Below are positions 9,531 through 20,900 of a stretch of DNA of 52,897 nucleotides, one piece after another; position 1 is the first letter of the stretch; each line of letters begins with the position of its first letter. Position numbers and translations under genes: made by a program. Under the pieces are notes generated by a model. That model searched no databases, had not been told where the DNA came from, and was given only the letters and a program-made list of their open reading frames with translations. The stretch is from contig CALNWS010000029.1 in assembly GCA_940747215.1 (NCBI GenBank), positions 1-52,897 of the forward strand, written 5' to 3'. Origin of the DNA: an uncultured Paraburkholderia sp. (GTDB lineage Bacteria; Pseudomonadota; Gammaproteobacteria; Burkholderiales; Burkholderiaceae).

Positions 9531-10013
9531 ATGACATCGATCTATTCGTTTTCGGCACGTAAGCTCGGCGGCAACGAGGACGTGAGTCTCGGGCAGTACG
9601 AGGGCAAGGTCATGCTGATCGTCAACACGGCAAGCGAATGCGGATTCACGCCGCAATACGCAAGCTTGCAGAAGCTGTACGACAGCTATGCGGCACGCGG
9701 CCTCGCGGTGCTCGGGTTTCCGTGCAACCAGTTCGGCAAGCAGGAGCCGGGCGACGCCGCGCAGATCGGCAGTTTCTGTGAGAAGAACTACGGCGTCACG
9801 TTTCCGATGTTCGACAAGGTCGACGTGAACGGCGCGAACGCGCATCCGCTTTTCCGCTATCTGACGGGCAAGGCACCGGGACTGCTGGGGCTCGAGGCGA
9901 TCAAGTGGAATTTCACGAAGTTCCTGATCGGCCGCGACGGCAACGTGGTGAAGCGCTACGCGCCGCTCACCAAGCCGGAAGCGATCGCCGAGGATATCGA
10001 GAAGCTGCTGTAA
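9531..10013 (+). CDS. Glutathione peroxidase family protein (thiol peroxidase, Cys type)
   Basis: Reduces hydroperoxides using thioredoxin or glutathione. The 160-residue protein has the three family signatures: NTASECGFTPQYASLQKLY with the peroxidatic cysteine in ECGFT (residue about 37), FPCNQFGKQEPG with the catalytic glutamine, and WNFTKFLIGRDGNVVKRY near 128-145 with the catalytic tryptophan and asparagine. Length matches bacterial BtuE/Gpx proteins, and there is no signal peptide, so it should be cytoplasmic. The start at 9531 follows a good ribosome-binding sequence (ggggagagcac). It stands alone: the dead ABC-F gene diverges upstream and cls converges 76 bp downstream. Confidence 0.93.
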   Translation: MTSIYSFSARKLGGNEDVSLGQYEGKVMLIVNTASECGFTPQYASLQKLYDSYAARGLAVLGFPCNQFGKQEPGDAAQIGSFCEKNYGVTFPMFDKVDVNGANAHPLFRYLTGKAPGLLGLEAIKWNFTKFLIGRDGNVVKRYAPLTKPEAIAEDIEKLL

Positions 10014-10089
10014 CGGCGCGCCGAGTTGTGCTGCGAAAACAGGCGCTGCAGGCATCGGCAGCGAGCGGACCGCGGAGGCTTGAGCCCGC

Positions 10090-11541
10090 CTAAAGCACCG
10101 GCGCGAAGAGCCGCGCGACGTGCATCAGGACGCGCCGCAGCGCGCTCGCCTGACGATACTCGTTGCGATCGATTTCCAGCGACCGCGCGAAGTCGTTCAG
10201 CAGCATCGTTTCGACTTCCGCGGCGAAGCCGGGATCGACGGTCAGCACCATGATCTCGAAGTTGAGCCGGAACGAGCGGTTGTCGAGATTCGCGCTGCCG
10301 ATCGCGGCGGCCACGCTGTCGATCAGCACCACTTTCTGATGAAGAAAACCCGGCTGATAACGGAAGATGCGTACGCCGGCGCGCAGTGAATCGTACGCGT
10401 ACAGCTTCGACGCGGAGAACACCACGCGGTGATCGTGCCGGCTTGGAATCAGAATCCGCACGTCGACGCCGCGCAGTACGGCAAGACGAAGCGCGGCGAA
10501 CACGGCTTCGTCGGGCACGAGATAGGGCGTGGTGATCCACACGCGTTCGCGTGCCGCGTTGATCGCTTCGACGAAAAAGAGCGAGCAGGTTTCCTGCTTG
10601 TCCGCCGGGCCGCTCGGCACCACGAGACAGTGCATGCCCTGACCGGAAGTCTCTTCGGGCACCGGTGTCTGCGGCATGTCGAACTCGGGCAGTTTTTGCG
10701 TCGCCCAGTGCCAGTCTTCGGTGAAGACGAACTGGATGCTTGCAACCGCCGGTCCGCGCACTTCAATATGCGTGTCGCGCCACGGCGAGAGCGGTGGTTT
10801 GCCGCCGAGGTATTCGACGCCGACGTTATGTCCGCCGACGAACGCGCGCTCGCCGTCCACCGAAACGATCTTGCGGTGATTGCGGAAGTTGAGCTGCAGT
10901 CGGTTCACGAAACGGCGGTTCGTCGCGAACGGATGCGTCTCGACGCCAGCCGCGCGCAACGCCGCCACGTATCGGTGCGGCAGATCGAAGCTGCCGATGC
11001 TGTCGTAAAGGAAATAGACGCACACGCCTTGCTTCGCTTTCGCGATCAGCGCGTCTTTGAGCATTTCGCCGAGCGCATCGTCGCGCACGATGAAAAACTG
11101 CACGATCACGTAGCGTCGCGCGCCTTCGATAGCCTCGAAGATCGCCTCGAACGTGGCCGCGCCGTTCACGAGCGTGCGCACGGCATTGCCCGGCAGAAAC
11201 GGCATGCCGCCCAGACTCGTGAGCGAATGCACGAGCCGCGCGCCGAGCCGCTGGGTGGGCAAGCCGCCCGACGAAGCCTGTGCATCCCATTCCGGCGGAT
11301 GCGCGCGCGTGCGCAGCAGTTCGTTTTCCACACGGCGTGCGTCTGCGTAACCGGCGAATTTGCTGCGGCCGAGGAACAGATACGGCACGAGCGTGAGATA
11401 AGGTATGGCGACCAGCGACACAGCCCACGCAATCGCGCCTTGCGAAGTGCGGGTGTTCAGGATCGCGTGACACGCCGCCACCACGCCGAGAATATGGGCG
11501 AGGGCGACCAGCGGGCCGACGTGAAGCAGGTCGAATTGCAT
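10090..11541 (-). CDS. cls: Cardiolipin synthase (phospholipase D superfamily)
   Basis: Membrane enzyme that condenses phosphatidyl groups to cardiolipin. The 483-residue protein begins with two hydrophobic helices (LLHVGPLVALAHILGVVAAC, then IAWAVSLVAIPYLTLVPYLF) as in ClsA-type synthases, followed by two PLD domains with complete HKD motifs: NHRKIVSVDGERAFVGGHNV near residue 220 and HQKVVLIDSVAAAIGSANLD near residue 400. I chose ATG 11541; a TTG two codons upstream is possible. prmB lies 176 bp upstream on the same strand and no other lipid gene is adjacent. Intact. Confidence 0.92.
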   Translation of the reverse strand: MQFDLLHVGPLVALAHILGVVAACHAILNTRTSQGAIAWAVSLVAIPYLTLVPYLFLGRSKFAGYADARRVENELLRTRAHPPEWDAQASSGGLPTQRLGARLVHSLTSLGGMPFLPGNAVRTLVNGAATFEAIFEAIEGARRYVIVQFFIVRDDALGEMLKDALIAKAKQGVCVYFLYDSIGSFDLPHRYVAALRAAGVETHPFATNRRFVNRLQLNFRNHRKIVSVDGERAFVGGHNVGVEYLGGKPPLSPWRDTHIEVRGPAVASIQFVFTEDWHWATQKLPEFDMPQTPVPEETSGQGMHCLVVPSGPADKQETCSLFFVEAINAARERVWITTPYLVPDEAVFAALRLAVLRGVDVRILIPSRHDHRVVFSASKLYAYDSLRAGVRIFRYQPGFLHQKVVLIDSVAAAIGSANLDNRSFRLNFEIMVLTVDPGFAAEVETMLLNDFARSLEIDRNEYRQASALRRVLMHVARLFAPVL

Positions 11542-11717
11542 AGGCAAAAAAGGGTGAGCGAGGCGGCGCTAGCAGTGAGCAAAACCTGTTTGAACCTGTC
11601 TGAAACTGATTGCCGCGAACCGCGCCCATCTTACCGAACGCGCGGACGCCTGATAGTAAGAACGATACGAATGGTTCGAACCGTTCAGGCGTGGCCGTGC
11701 CGGGTGAATCGCTCAGG

Positions 11718-12608
11718 TCAGGTAGCGGCCGGCAGATCCGCGGCCTGGATCAGGAACGCGTTGTCGTTGCCCGCGCTGGTGGAGAGCCACACCAGATCGA
11801 GGCCGCCGAATGCTGCTTCCACGTGCTCGCGTTCGTTGCCGATTTCGATGACGAGTACGCCTTTGTCGGTAAGCCAGTTACGCGCCTGCCCGATGATGTG
11901 GCGCACGATGTCCATGCCGTCTTCGCCGCCCGCGAGCGCCATGTCGGGCTCGTGTTTGTATTCGGCCGGCAGCGCCTGCGTGGCCGTTGCGTTCACGTAC
12001 GGCGGATTGCTGATGATCACGTCATAGCGGCGCTCGGCGAGCGGCGCGTACAGGTCGCCTTCGAACAGCGCGACGCGGTCTTCGAGGTGGTAATCGGCCA
12101 CGTTGCGCGTCGCCACTTCGAACGCGGGCGCGGAGAGGTCCACCGCGTCGATGTCTGCGTTCGGGAAGGCGTGCGCCGCGAGAATCGCGAGGCAGCCGGA
12201 GCCGGTGCACAGTTCGAGCACGGCGCTGACCTGCTCGGGGTCTTCCACGTACGGCTGCAAGCCGTCCTGCAACAGCTCGCCGATGAAAGAACGCGGCACG
12301 ATCACGCGCTCGTCCACATGAAAGCGAAAGCCGTGCATCCACGCTTCCTGCGTGATGTACGCGGCCGGCACGCGTTCGGTGGCGCGGCGTTCGATCACGT
12401 TCAGCACGGCGTCGATTTCGGCCATGGTCAGTTTCGCGTCGAGAAACGGATCGAGCAGATCGAGCGGCAGATGCAGCGTGTGCAGCACGAGATAGGCGGC
12501 TTCGTCGTACGCGTTGGCGGAGCCATGGCCGAACGAAAGCTCGGCCTGGTTGAAACGCGACACCGCAAAACGCAGCAGGTCGCGGACAGTGGAGAAGGGA
12601 AGCGTCAT
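11718..12608 (-). CDS. prmB: Ribosomal protein L3 N5-glutamine methyltransferase PrmB
   Basis: SAM-dependent methyltransferase that methylates a glutamine of ribosomal protein uL3 during 50S assembly. The 296-residue protein has the HemK/PrmB N-terminal helical domain (TVRDLLRFAVSRFNQAELSF), the SAM site VLELCTGSGCLAILAA near residue 140 and the catalytic NPPY motif in YDVIISNPPYVNATATQALP near residue 205. PrmB rather than PrmC is favoured by RVIVPRSFIGELL and the long insert before NPPY. It starts 16 bp after the dapE stop, so the two are probably co-transcribed. Intact. Confidence 0.92.
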   Translation of the reverse strand: MTLPFSTVRDLLRFAVSRFNQAELSFGHGSANAYDEAAYLVLHTLHLPLDLLDPFLDAKLTMAEIDAVLNVIERRATERVPAAYITQEAWMHGFRFHVDERVIVPRSFIGELLQDGLQPYVEDPEQVSAVLELCTGSGCLAILAAHAFPNADIDAVDLSAPAFEVATRNVADYHLEDRVALFEGDLYAPLAERRYDVIISNPPYVNATATQALPAEYKHEPDMALAGGEDGMDIVRHIIGQARNWLTDKGVLVIEIGNEREHVEAAFGGLDLVWLSTSAGNDNAFLIQAADLPAAT

Positions 12609-12624
12609 CGCGGTCGTTCCTCGG

Positions 12625-13881
<1,257 letters not shown>

Positions 13882-13933
13882 CTATCGTGAAACGAGCCGG
13901 TTTCAGCCGCTCGCTTCACATGGCGCAAAAAAT

Positions 13934-14299
13934 TTACGCAAACAGCGCCGAGTAGTCGTCCGCGGAAAAGCCGAGCGACTTGACGCGGCCGTTCACCACC
14001 AGCACCGGCCGCTTGATGACCGACGGTTTGTGGATCATCAGTGCAATCGCGCCCGACTGGGTATCCGCAGCCGCCTTCATGTCGTCGGACAGCGCGCGCC
14101 ACGTGGTGCCGCGGCGGTTCAGCAGCGCGTCGAGCTTTACGTCTTTCAGCCAGTCCTGCACGAGCGGTTCGGTCACGCCATGCTTCTTGAAGTCGTGAAA
14201 CTCGAACTCGACGCCGTGCTCTTCCAGCCACACGCGGGCCTTCTTCACGGTGTCGCAGTTCGGAATGCCGTAGACGGCGGTTTTCGTGCCGCGCGCCAT
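13934..14299 (-). CDS. ArsC/Spx-family thioredoxin-fold reductase (YffB-like)
   Basis: The 121-residue protein begins KTAVYGIPNCDTVKKARVWL, giving the single N-terminal cysteine of the ArsC/YffB family (NCDT), and ends with the conserved IKRPVLVVNGRVKSLGFSAD segment. It belongs with YffB-type proteins usually annotated 'arsenate reductase'; no ars genes are nearby, so arsenate reduction is unlikely to be its physiological role. Its ATG overlaps the dapD stop by one base, so it is translationally coupled to dapD, an arrangement common in proteobacteria. Intact; precise substrate unknown. Confidence 0.88.
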   Translation of the reverse strand: MARGTKTAVYGIPNCDTVKKARVWLEEHGVEFEFHDFKKHGVTEPLVQDWLKDVKLDALLNRRGTTWRALSDDMKAAADTQSGAIALMIHKPSVIKRPVLVVNGRVKSLGFSADDYSALFA

Positions 14300-15126
14300 C
14301 AGTCGCCTCGCAGCAACTCGTTCAGGCCGACCTTCGCGCGCGTCTTGGCGTCCACCTTCTTAACGATCACGGCGCAATAGAGGCTGTGCGTGCCGTCCTT
14401 CGACAGCAGGTTGCCCGCCACCACCACCGAGCCCGCCGGAATGCGGCCGTACGACACTTCGCCGGTTTCGCGGTCGTAAATCTTGGTGCTCTGGCCGAGA
14501 TACACGCCCATCGAGATCACGGAGTTTTCTTCGACGATCACGCCTTCCACGACTTCCGAACGTGCGCCGATGAAGCAGTTGTCTTCGATGATGACCGGGT
14601 TCGCCTGCAGCGGCTCCAGCACGCCGCCGATGCCCACGCCGCCCGACAGGTGTACGTTCTTGCCGATCTGCGCGCACGAACCGACGGTGGACCACGTGTC
14701 GACCATTGTGCTTTCGTCGACGTAAGCGCCGATGTTGGTGTACGACGGCATCAACACGACGTTCTTCGCGATGAACGAGCCGCGGCGCGCTATGGCGGGC
14801 GGCACGACACGGAAGCCGCCGGCGGCGAAGTCTTCAGCAGTGTAGCTCGCGAACTTCGAGAGCACCTTGTCGTAGAACTGCGAGTAGCCGCCTGCCGGCA
14901 TCGGCGCGTTGTCTTCTAGGCGGAACGACAGCAGCACGGCTTTCTTCAGCCACTGATTGACGACCCAGTCGCCGTCTTTCTTCTCTGCCACGCGCAGCGC
15001 GCCCTTGTCGAGTTGCTCGATGGCGTGGGCGACGGCTTCGCGCACGTCGGCCGGAGCGGCTTTCGGCGACAGCTCGGCACGGTTTTCCCAGGCGGTGTCG
15101 ATGATCTGCTGAAGTTGTTGCGACAT
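14299..15126 (-). CDS. dapD: 2,3,4,5-tetrahydropyridine-2,6-dicarboxylate N-succinyltransferase
   Basis: Cytoplasmic acyltransferase that puts succinyl-CoA on tetrahydrodipicolinate, committing to the succinylase branch of diaminopimelate synthesis. The 275-residue protein has the N-terminal helical domain ([20 protein letters not shown]) and a left-handed beta-helix of hexapeptide repeats ([40 protein letters not shown]), ending in [20 protein letters not shown]. Length is typical. It sits 66 bp downstream of the destroyed dapC and is coupled to the arsC-like gene. It is intact although the next enzyme's gene (dapC) is dead. Confidence 0.96.
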   Translation of the reverse strand: MSQQLQQIIDTAWENRAELSPKAAPADVREAVAHAIEQLDKGALRVAEKKDGDWVVNQWLKKAVLLSFRLEDNAPMPAGGYSQFYDKVLSKFASYTAEDFAAGGFRVVPPAIARRGSFIAKNVVLMPSYTNIGAYVDESTMVDTWSTVGSCAQIGKNVHLSGGVGIGGVLEPLQANPVIIEDNCFIGARSEVVEGVIVEENSVISMGVYLGQSTKIYDRETGEVSYGRIPAGSVVVAGNLLSKDGTHSLYCAVIVKKVDAKTRAKVGLNELLRGD

Positions 15127-15192
15127 ATGCGTGCTTTTCTGAAGAGTTGAAGTCTGAAGAAGAGGATGCGGTGCGCGGCCGGTTATAAAAAA

Positions 15193-16316
15193 TCAGCCTG
15201 CGAGCGCGCGGCAAAAATCGACGATGCGCTGTGCGCCCTGCGTGCATCGTTTACGTCGGCGACGAATGCGAGACGCACGAAATTGCGACCGGGGTTCACG
15301 TCGTGCGCGGTGCGCACGAGGAACGAGCCGGGCATATCGTTACATTATAGTCGGCATACAGGCGCTGGGCGAACTCCGTGTCGGAGAGGCCCGTGCGCGA
15401 GACGTCCGCCCACAGGTAGAAGGTGGCGTCGGGCAGGCCGCACGTCGAGTACGTCCGCGAGCATCTGCGTGACGGTGGAAAACTTTTGCACGTACTTCGC
15501 GCGGTTCTCGCGCACGTGCGCCTCGTCGTTCCAGGCCGCGCCGTGGTGGTATGTCCGGTATAGCAGGAAATCCTTCAGGATCGCGGCGTCGCTCGCCACG
15601 AAACCCGAACGCATGCCCGGCACGTTCGAGCGCTTCGAGAGGCTCGAAAGCATGATGATGAGGCGCTCGAACCCGCGACCGAGCTTGTGCGCCGCTTCGA
15701 GGCCGCCGAGAGGCGGATTGGCTTTGTCGAAATAGATTTCCGAGTAGCACTCGTCGGAGGCGATCACGAAACCGCGTTTGTCGGAGAGCGCGAACAGCTC
15801 GCGCCAGTCGTCGAGCGTGAGCACTGCGCCCGTTGGGTTGCCCGGCGAGCATACATAGAGCAGTTGCGTGCGCACCCAGATGTCGGCGGGGACCGTGGAA
15901 TAGTCGCAGGCGAAGTTACGCGCTGGGTCGCTATTGACTAAATAAGGTTGCGCGCCCGCGAGGATCGCCGCGCCTTCGTAGATTTGGTAGAAAGGGTTTG
16001 GACAGAGTACGAGCGCAGGCTCGCCGTCCGCGCCTTTGTCCGTGTCCTGCTTCGGGTCAATCACCGTTTATGCGAGCGCAAAAAGCGCCTCGCGCGAACC
16101 CGACACCGGCAGCACCTGCGTGGCCGGATACGCGGCAAGGCCGCCGAGCGGCGCCACCACGGCGTCGCGAGAATGAGCGCCGGCGTAGGATGTTTCGGCT
16201 CGCCGATGCCGAAGCTGATATGCATGCGAAAGGCCGGCCGGTGGCGTGACGTCCTTGAACAGGCCGCGCAGCTTTTCGAACGAATAGGACTGAAGGGAAT
16301 CGAGTAGCGGGTTCAC
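15193..16316 (-). pseudogene. dapC: N-succinyldiaminopimelate aminotransferase, many lesions
   Basis: The reading starts at GTG 16316 with NPLLDSLQSYSFEKLRGLFK, shifts frame in the HAYQLRHRRAETSYAGAHSR stretch, and recovers as RDAVVAPLGGLAAYPATQVL. About 27 codons seem missing at the PAT junction, between two PAT-encoding copies in the ancestor. An in-frame TAA (16068-16070) replaces the glutamine of ALFALAQTVIDPK. Then VLCPNPFYQIYEGAAILAGA, the PLP-site YVCSPGNPTGAV and LSSLSKRSNVPGMRSGF (PLP lysine in SKRS) follow, with another short deletion at YRTYHHGAAWND. Further shifts scramble the C-terminus near 15440, 15340 and 15230; the last recognisable part, RTAHDVNPGRNFVRL, leads to a stop at 15193. 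The gene is beyond repair by one sequencing correction. ArgD-type aminotransferases elsewhere could replace it. Confidence 0.9.
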
Positions 16317-16593
16317 TGTGTGAATCGAGCCTGATCGAAGATGAGGTGCGGACGGTTCGGAATGGGCCGCCATGCCAGCGATCGTTGCGACGGACGCTAC
16401 GGCGGACCCTGCGGCTAACGAATAACGTGGCACGCCGCGCACCGCGCACGGTTCGCGCAAATAGCAGGAGCAGCAATGTATCTGGCAGCAACGCAGACGC
16501 CGGCATCCGGCATGAAAATGAGCGCGCGCCATGCCGCCGCCATTCATCACCCGATTGGCCGGATTCATGGCCTGTCACGACGGAAAAGCGGCG

Positions 16594-17731
16594 ATGAAAA
16601 CCACGGTCACCGCCACCACAGGGCACAGCGCCGGCGCACCCCCGGCACATCAACGCCGCCCGGAGCCGCGCATCATGACGAACTGGCAACTGGCTTCGCA
16701 CCGGCTGGCCGACGCTCGCGATCATGCTGGGCGCATCGGTCTGGGGAATGATCTGGTATCCGTTGAATGATCTGGTATCTGTTGCGCATGCTTGCCGCGC
16801 TCGGCGTGACCGGTACGGCAGCGAGCGCGCTGACGAGCGCGGCGGGGTGTCTGTTCGTGCTGCTCGTGCGTCATCGCGCGCTCAAAACGGTGCGCTGGCA
16901 CTGGCTGCTGCCCGCGCTCGCGCTGGCCGCGGGCGTCACCAATCTCGGCTTCGTGTGGGGTTCTATTCACGGGCAGGTGATGCGCGTGCTGCTGTTCTAT
17001 CTCACCCCGCATGGACCGCGCTCTTCGCGCATTTCGTCCTGCATGAATGCTTGACGTGGTCGGGCGTGGCGCTTGCCGCGCTGTCGCTCACGGGTGCGAT
17101 GACGATGCTTTGGTCGCCGCAGCTCGGCATTCCGGTGCCGGGCAATCTCGCCGAGTGGGCCGGGCTTGCGGGCGGCATGGGCTTCGCGATGAGCAACGTG
17201 CTGATTCTGAAGACGAGCCGCGTATTGCCCGACATGAAGCCGGAAATGCGCACGGCCACGATATTCGGCGGCGCGGCGATCTTCAGCGCGTGTGCGTCGT
17301 TCTTCGAAACGATGCCCGCGCCGCCCACCGGCGCGCATCTGAACACGGCGGCGTGGCTGGTGTTCAGTCTCGGCTTCCTGCTTGCGTCGAACAACATGCT
17401 CGTGCAGTACGGGCTCGCGCGTGTGCCGGCCAACCGGGCGTCGATCATCATGTTGTTCGAGCTGGTGGTAACCGCGTTGTCCGCGTGGCTCTTCGCGGGC
17501 GAGGTGCCCGGTCCGCGCGAATGGGCGGGCGGCGCGTGCATCGTGCTAGCGTCGGCATTGTCGAGCTGGGTGCATTGGACGAAGACGCTGCCGCCTGATG
17601 CGGCGAGCGACGACATCGCTCATGATGCAGACGTCGACACACCTGGCAACACAATAAGCGGCAACACCGACAGCACTGCAGGCAATCCCGAGCGAAAGGA
17701 CGGTAAGAACCGTCCACGCGCGATGGTATGA
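16594..17731 (+). pseudogene. DMT (EamA) family permease, frameshifted
   Basis: An inner-membrane drug/metabolite transporter with about ten helices; substrate unknown. ATG 16594 (MKTTVTATTGHSAG) or ATG 16675 (MTNWQLAS) would start it. Near 16695 the frame changes to give GWPTLAIMLGASVWGMIWYP; a 19-bp tandem duplication (16746-16783) then shifts it again to RMLAALGVTGTAASALTSAA. A one-base loss in a C-run near 17005 moves to the frame of 16724, which continues intact as WTALFAHFVLHECLTWSGVA through FGGAAIFSACASFFE and ANRASIIMLFELVVTALSAW to the stop at 17731. Three shifts make it non-functional as read. The 277 bp between the dapC start and this gene hold nothing I recognise. Confidence 0.85.
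16746..16783 (+). repeat. 19-bp tandem duplication inside the DMT permease gene
   Basis: The unit gaatgatctggtatccgtt (16746-16764) is followed directly by gaatgatctggtatctgtt (16765-16783), differing at one base. Adding 19 bases shifts the frame, so the duplication itself is one of the lesions that killed the gene; the single mismatch means it is not brand new. Confidence 0.9.
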
Positions 17732-17914
17732 TTGCCCCTCATTAGCCAGACGCGCGTTTCACCGAGCGCAGTCGGCGCCCCGTCGTGGGGAATCGCGCTC
17801 ATTCGCAGGCCGGTTTGCTTCGCTTCACGAAGCAGGCAGCATCGGCGCTGCACTGCACGCGCGCGGCCTTCACGAGCCACCTGTTAATTTCCCTTTTCAA
17901 ACAGCGAAATCGCC

Positions 17915-20900
17915 GTGCGTCTGACCTCGATCAAACTCGCTGGCTTCAAGTCATTCGTCGATCCCACGCATTTCCAAGTTCCGGGCCAGCTCGTCGGCGT
18001 GGTCGGACCGAACGGGTGCGGCAAGTCCAACATCATCGACGCCGTGCGCTGGGTGCTCGGCGAATCGCGCGCCTCCGAGCTGCGCGGCGAGTCGATGCAG
18101 GACGTGATCTTCAACGGCTCGACCGCGCGCAAGCCGGGTAGCCGCGCCAGCGTCGAACTCGTGTTCGACAACGCCGCCGGCCGCGCCGCCGGCCAGTGGG
18201 GGCAGTATGCCGAAATCGCCGTCAGGCGCGTGCTCACGCGCGACGGCACCTCGAGCTACTACATCAACAATCTGCCGGCGCGCCGCCGCGACATTCAGGA
18301 CATCTTCCTCGGCACCGGCCTCGGGCCGCGCGCCTACGCGATCATTGGGCAAGGCATGATCGCGCGCCTGATCGAGGCGAAGCCGGAAGAGCTGCGCGTG
18401 TTCCTCGAAGAGGCCGCGGGCGTGTCCAAGTACAAGGAACGCCGCCGCGAAACCGAGAACCGTCTACACGACACGTGCGAAAATCTGACGCGCGTCGAAG
18501 ACATCGTTCGCGAACTCAGCACGAATCTCGAGAAGCTCGAAGCGCAAGCGGTAGTCGCTACACGCTATCGCGAACTGCAAACGGATGGCGAAGAGAAGCA
18601 GCGTCTCCTCTGGCTCCTGCGCAAGAACGAGGCGGGTACCGAGCAGGAACGTCAGAAGCGCGCCATCGAACAGGCGCAGATCGACCTCGAAGCGCACACT
18701 GCGAAGCTGCGCGAAATCGAAGCGCAACTCGAAACGCTGCGTGTCGCGCACTACTCGGCGAGCGACGCCATGCAGGGCGCCCAAGGTGCGCTGTACGAAG
18801 CAAACGCCGAAGTGAGCCGGCTCGAGGCGGAAATGCGCTTCATCGTCGAATCGCGTAACCGCGTGCAGGCGCAGATCACGGCGCTCACCGCGCAGCGCGA
18901 ACAGTGGCAATCGCAGGCGCAGAAGGCGCAAGGCGATCTCGAAGACGCCGAAAAGCAACTCGCCGTCACCGAAGAAAAGGCCGTAATCGCCGAAGAGGAA
19001 GCCGCGGCGAAGCACGACGCAATGCCTGCGCTCGAAGCGCGCTGGCGCGACGCGCAGGCGGAACTGAACGCGGAGCGCGGCGGTATCGCGCAGACGGAAC
19101 AGGCACTCAAGCTCGAAGCCGCGCATCAGCGCAATGCCGACCAGCAGTTGCAGCAACTTCAGCAGCGTCATGAGCGCCTGAAGTCGGAAGCGGGCGGTCT
19201 CGACGCACCCGACGAAGCGCAGCTCGAAGAACTGCGCATGCAACTCGCCGAGCACGAGGAAATTCTCTCGGACGCGCAGGCACGTCTTGCCGACGTGCAG
19301 GAAACGCTGCCGCGTCTGGACGGCGAACGCCGTGCCGCGCAGGAGCGCGTGCAAGCGGAAAGCGCACAGATTCATCAGCTCGACGCACGACTTGCCGCGC
19401 TTCGTCAACTGCAGGAAAACGTCCAGACCGAAGGCAAGATCCAGCCGTGGCTCGAGAAGCACGAACTGGGCAGCCTGCCGCGTCTGTGGAAGAATCTGCA
19501 TGTCGAAGCCGGTTGGGAAACCGCGCTCGAAGCGGTGCTGCGCGAACGGCTCGCCGCGCTGGAAGTGTCGAATCTCGACTGGGTCAAGACGTTTGCCACC
19601 GACGCGCCGCCCGCCAAGCTCGCGTTCTACGCGCCGCCGGCGGCCGGTCAGGCGGTTGTCACGCCGCCCGCATTGCGCCCGCTCCTGTCGCTCGTCCGTA
19701 TCGACGACACCGGCCGCGCGGTGCTGAACGACTGGCTCGGTCTCTCGTTCGTTGCCGACGATTTGCAGCAGGCGCTCGCGATGCGCGCGCAGTTGCCAGA
19801 CGGCGGCTCGTTCGTCGTGAAGTCGGGGCACGTGGTGACGCGTGTAGGCTTGCAGCTGTACGCAGCCGATTCGGAGCAGGCCGGCATGCTGGCCCGTCAG
19901 CAGGAAATCGAGAATCTCGGCCGTCAGGTGCGCGCGCAAGCATTGCTCGCCGACGAATCCAAATCCGCCGCAATCCGCGCCGAAGCGCAGCACACGCAGA
20001 CCGCTCAGGCACTGACCGACGTGCGTCAGCAGGCCGAACGCGCCACGCAGCGCGTGCACGAGTTGCAGCTCGACGTACTCAAGCTCACGCAGGCGCACGA
20101 ACGCTACACGCAGCGCAGCACGCAGATTCGCGAAGAGCTCGAAGAGCTCAACGCGCAGATCGAAGAGCAGCGTGCGATGCGCGCCGAATTGGAAGCGAAC
20201 TTCGAGCGTCACGACGGCGAACTCGCCGAGTTGCAGGCGCGCTTCGAAGACCACCAGCTCGCGTTCGAAGCGCTCGACGAAGAGCTCACCGGCGCGCGCG
20301 GCCAGTCGCGCGATCTCGACCGGGCCGCCACCGACGCGCGTTTCGCCGCGCGCAGCATGTCGAACCGTATCGACGAATTGAAGCGCAGCATTCAGGTCGC
20401 GCACGAGCAGAGCGAACGCGTGACCGAATCGCTGGAAGACGCCCGCGCCGAACTCGAAACGATCAACGAACAGACGGCGCACACCAGTTTACAGGACGCG
20501 CTCGATATCCGTTCGGTCAAGGAAGAGGCGCTGCATGCCGCGCGTCTCGAACTCGACGACCTCACGGCAAAACTGCGTGTGGCCGACGAAACCCGTCTCA
20601 CGGCCGAACGCGCATTGCAGCCGCTGCGTGACCGCATCAACGAATTGCAACTGAAGGAACAGGCCGCGCGGCTGAACGGCGAGCAGTTCATCGAACAACT
20701 GGCCGCAGCCGGCGTCGACGAAGCCGAGCTGCAGGCCAAGTTCACGTCGGACATGAAGCCGTCGTACCTGCAGGGCGAAGTCACGCGCATCAACAATGCG
20801 ATCACGGCGCTCGGCCCGGTCAACATGGCCGCGCTCAACGAACTCAAGGCGGCCATGGAGCGCAAGACGTTCCTCGACGCGCAATCGACCGACCTGACGA

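Noticed and set aside
13934..14299. Arsenic-resistance locus
   Set aside because: The ArsC-like protein is coupled to dapD with no arsB, arsR or acr3 nearby; it is better seen as a YffB-type reductase.
18464..20482. 672-codon minus-strand frame opposite smc
   Set aside because: It mirrors the high-GC codon pattern of the smc coiled coil and has no recognisable protein features.
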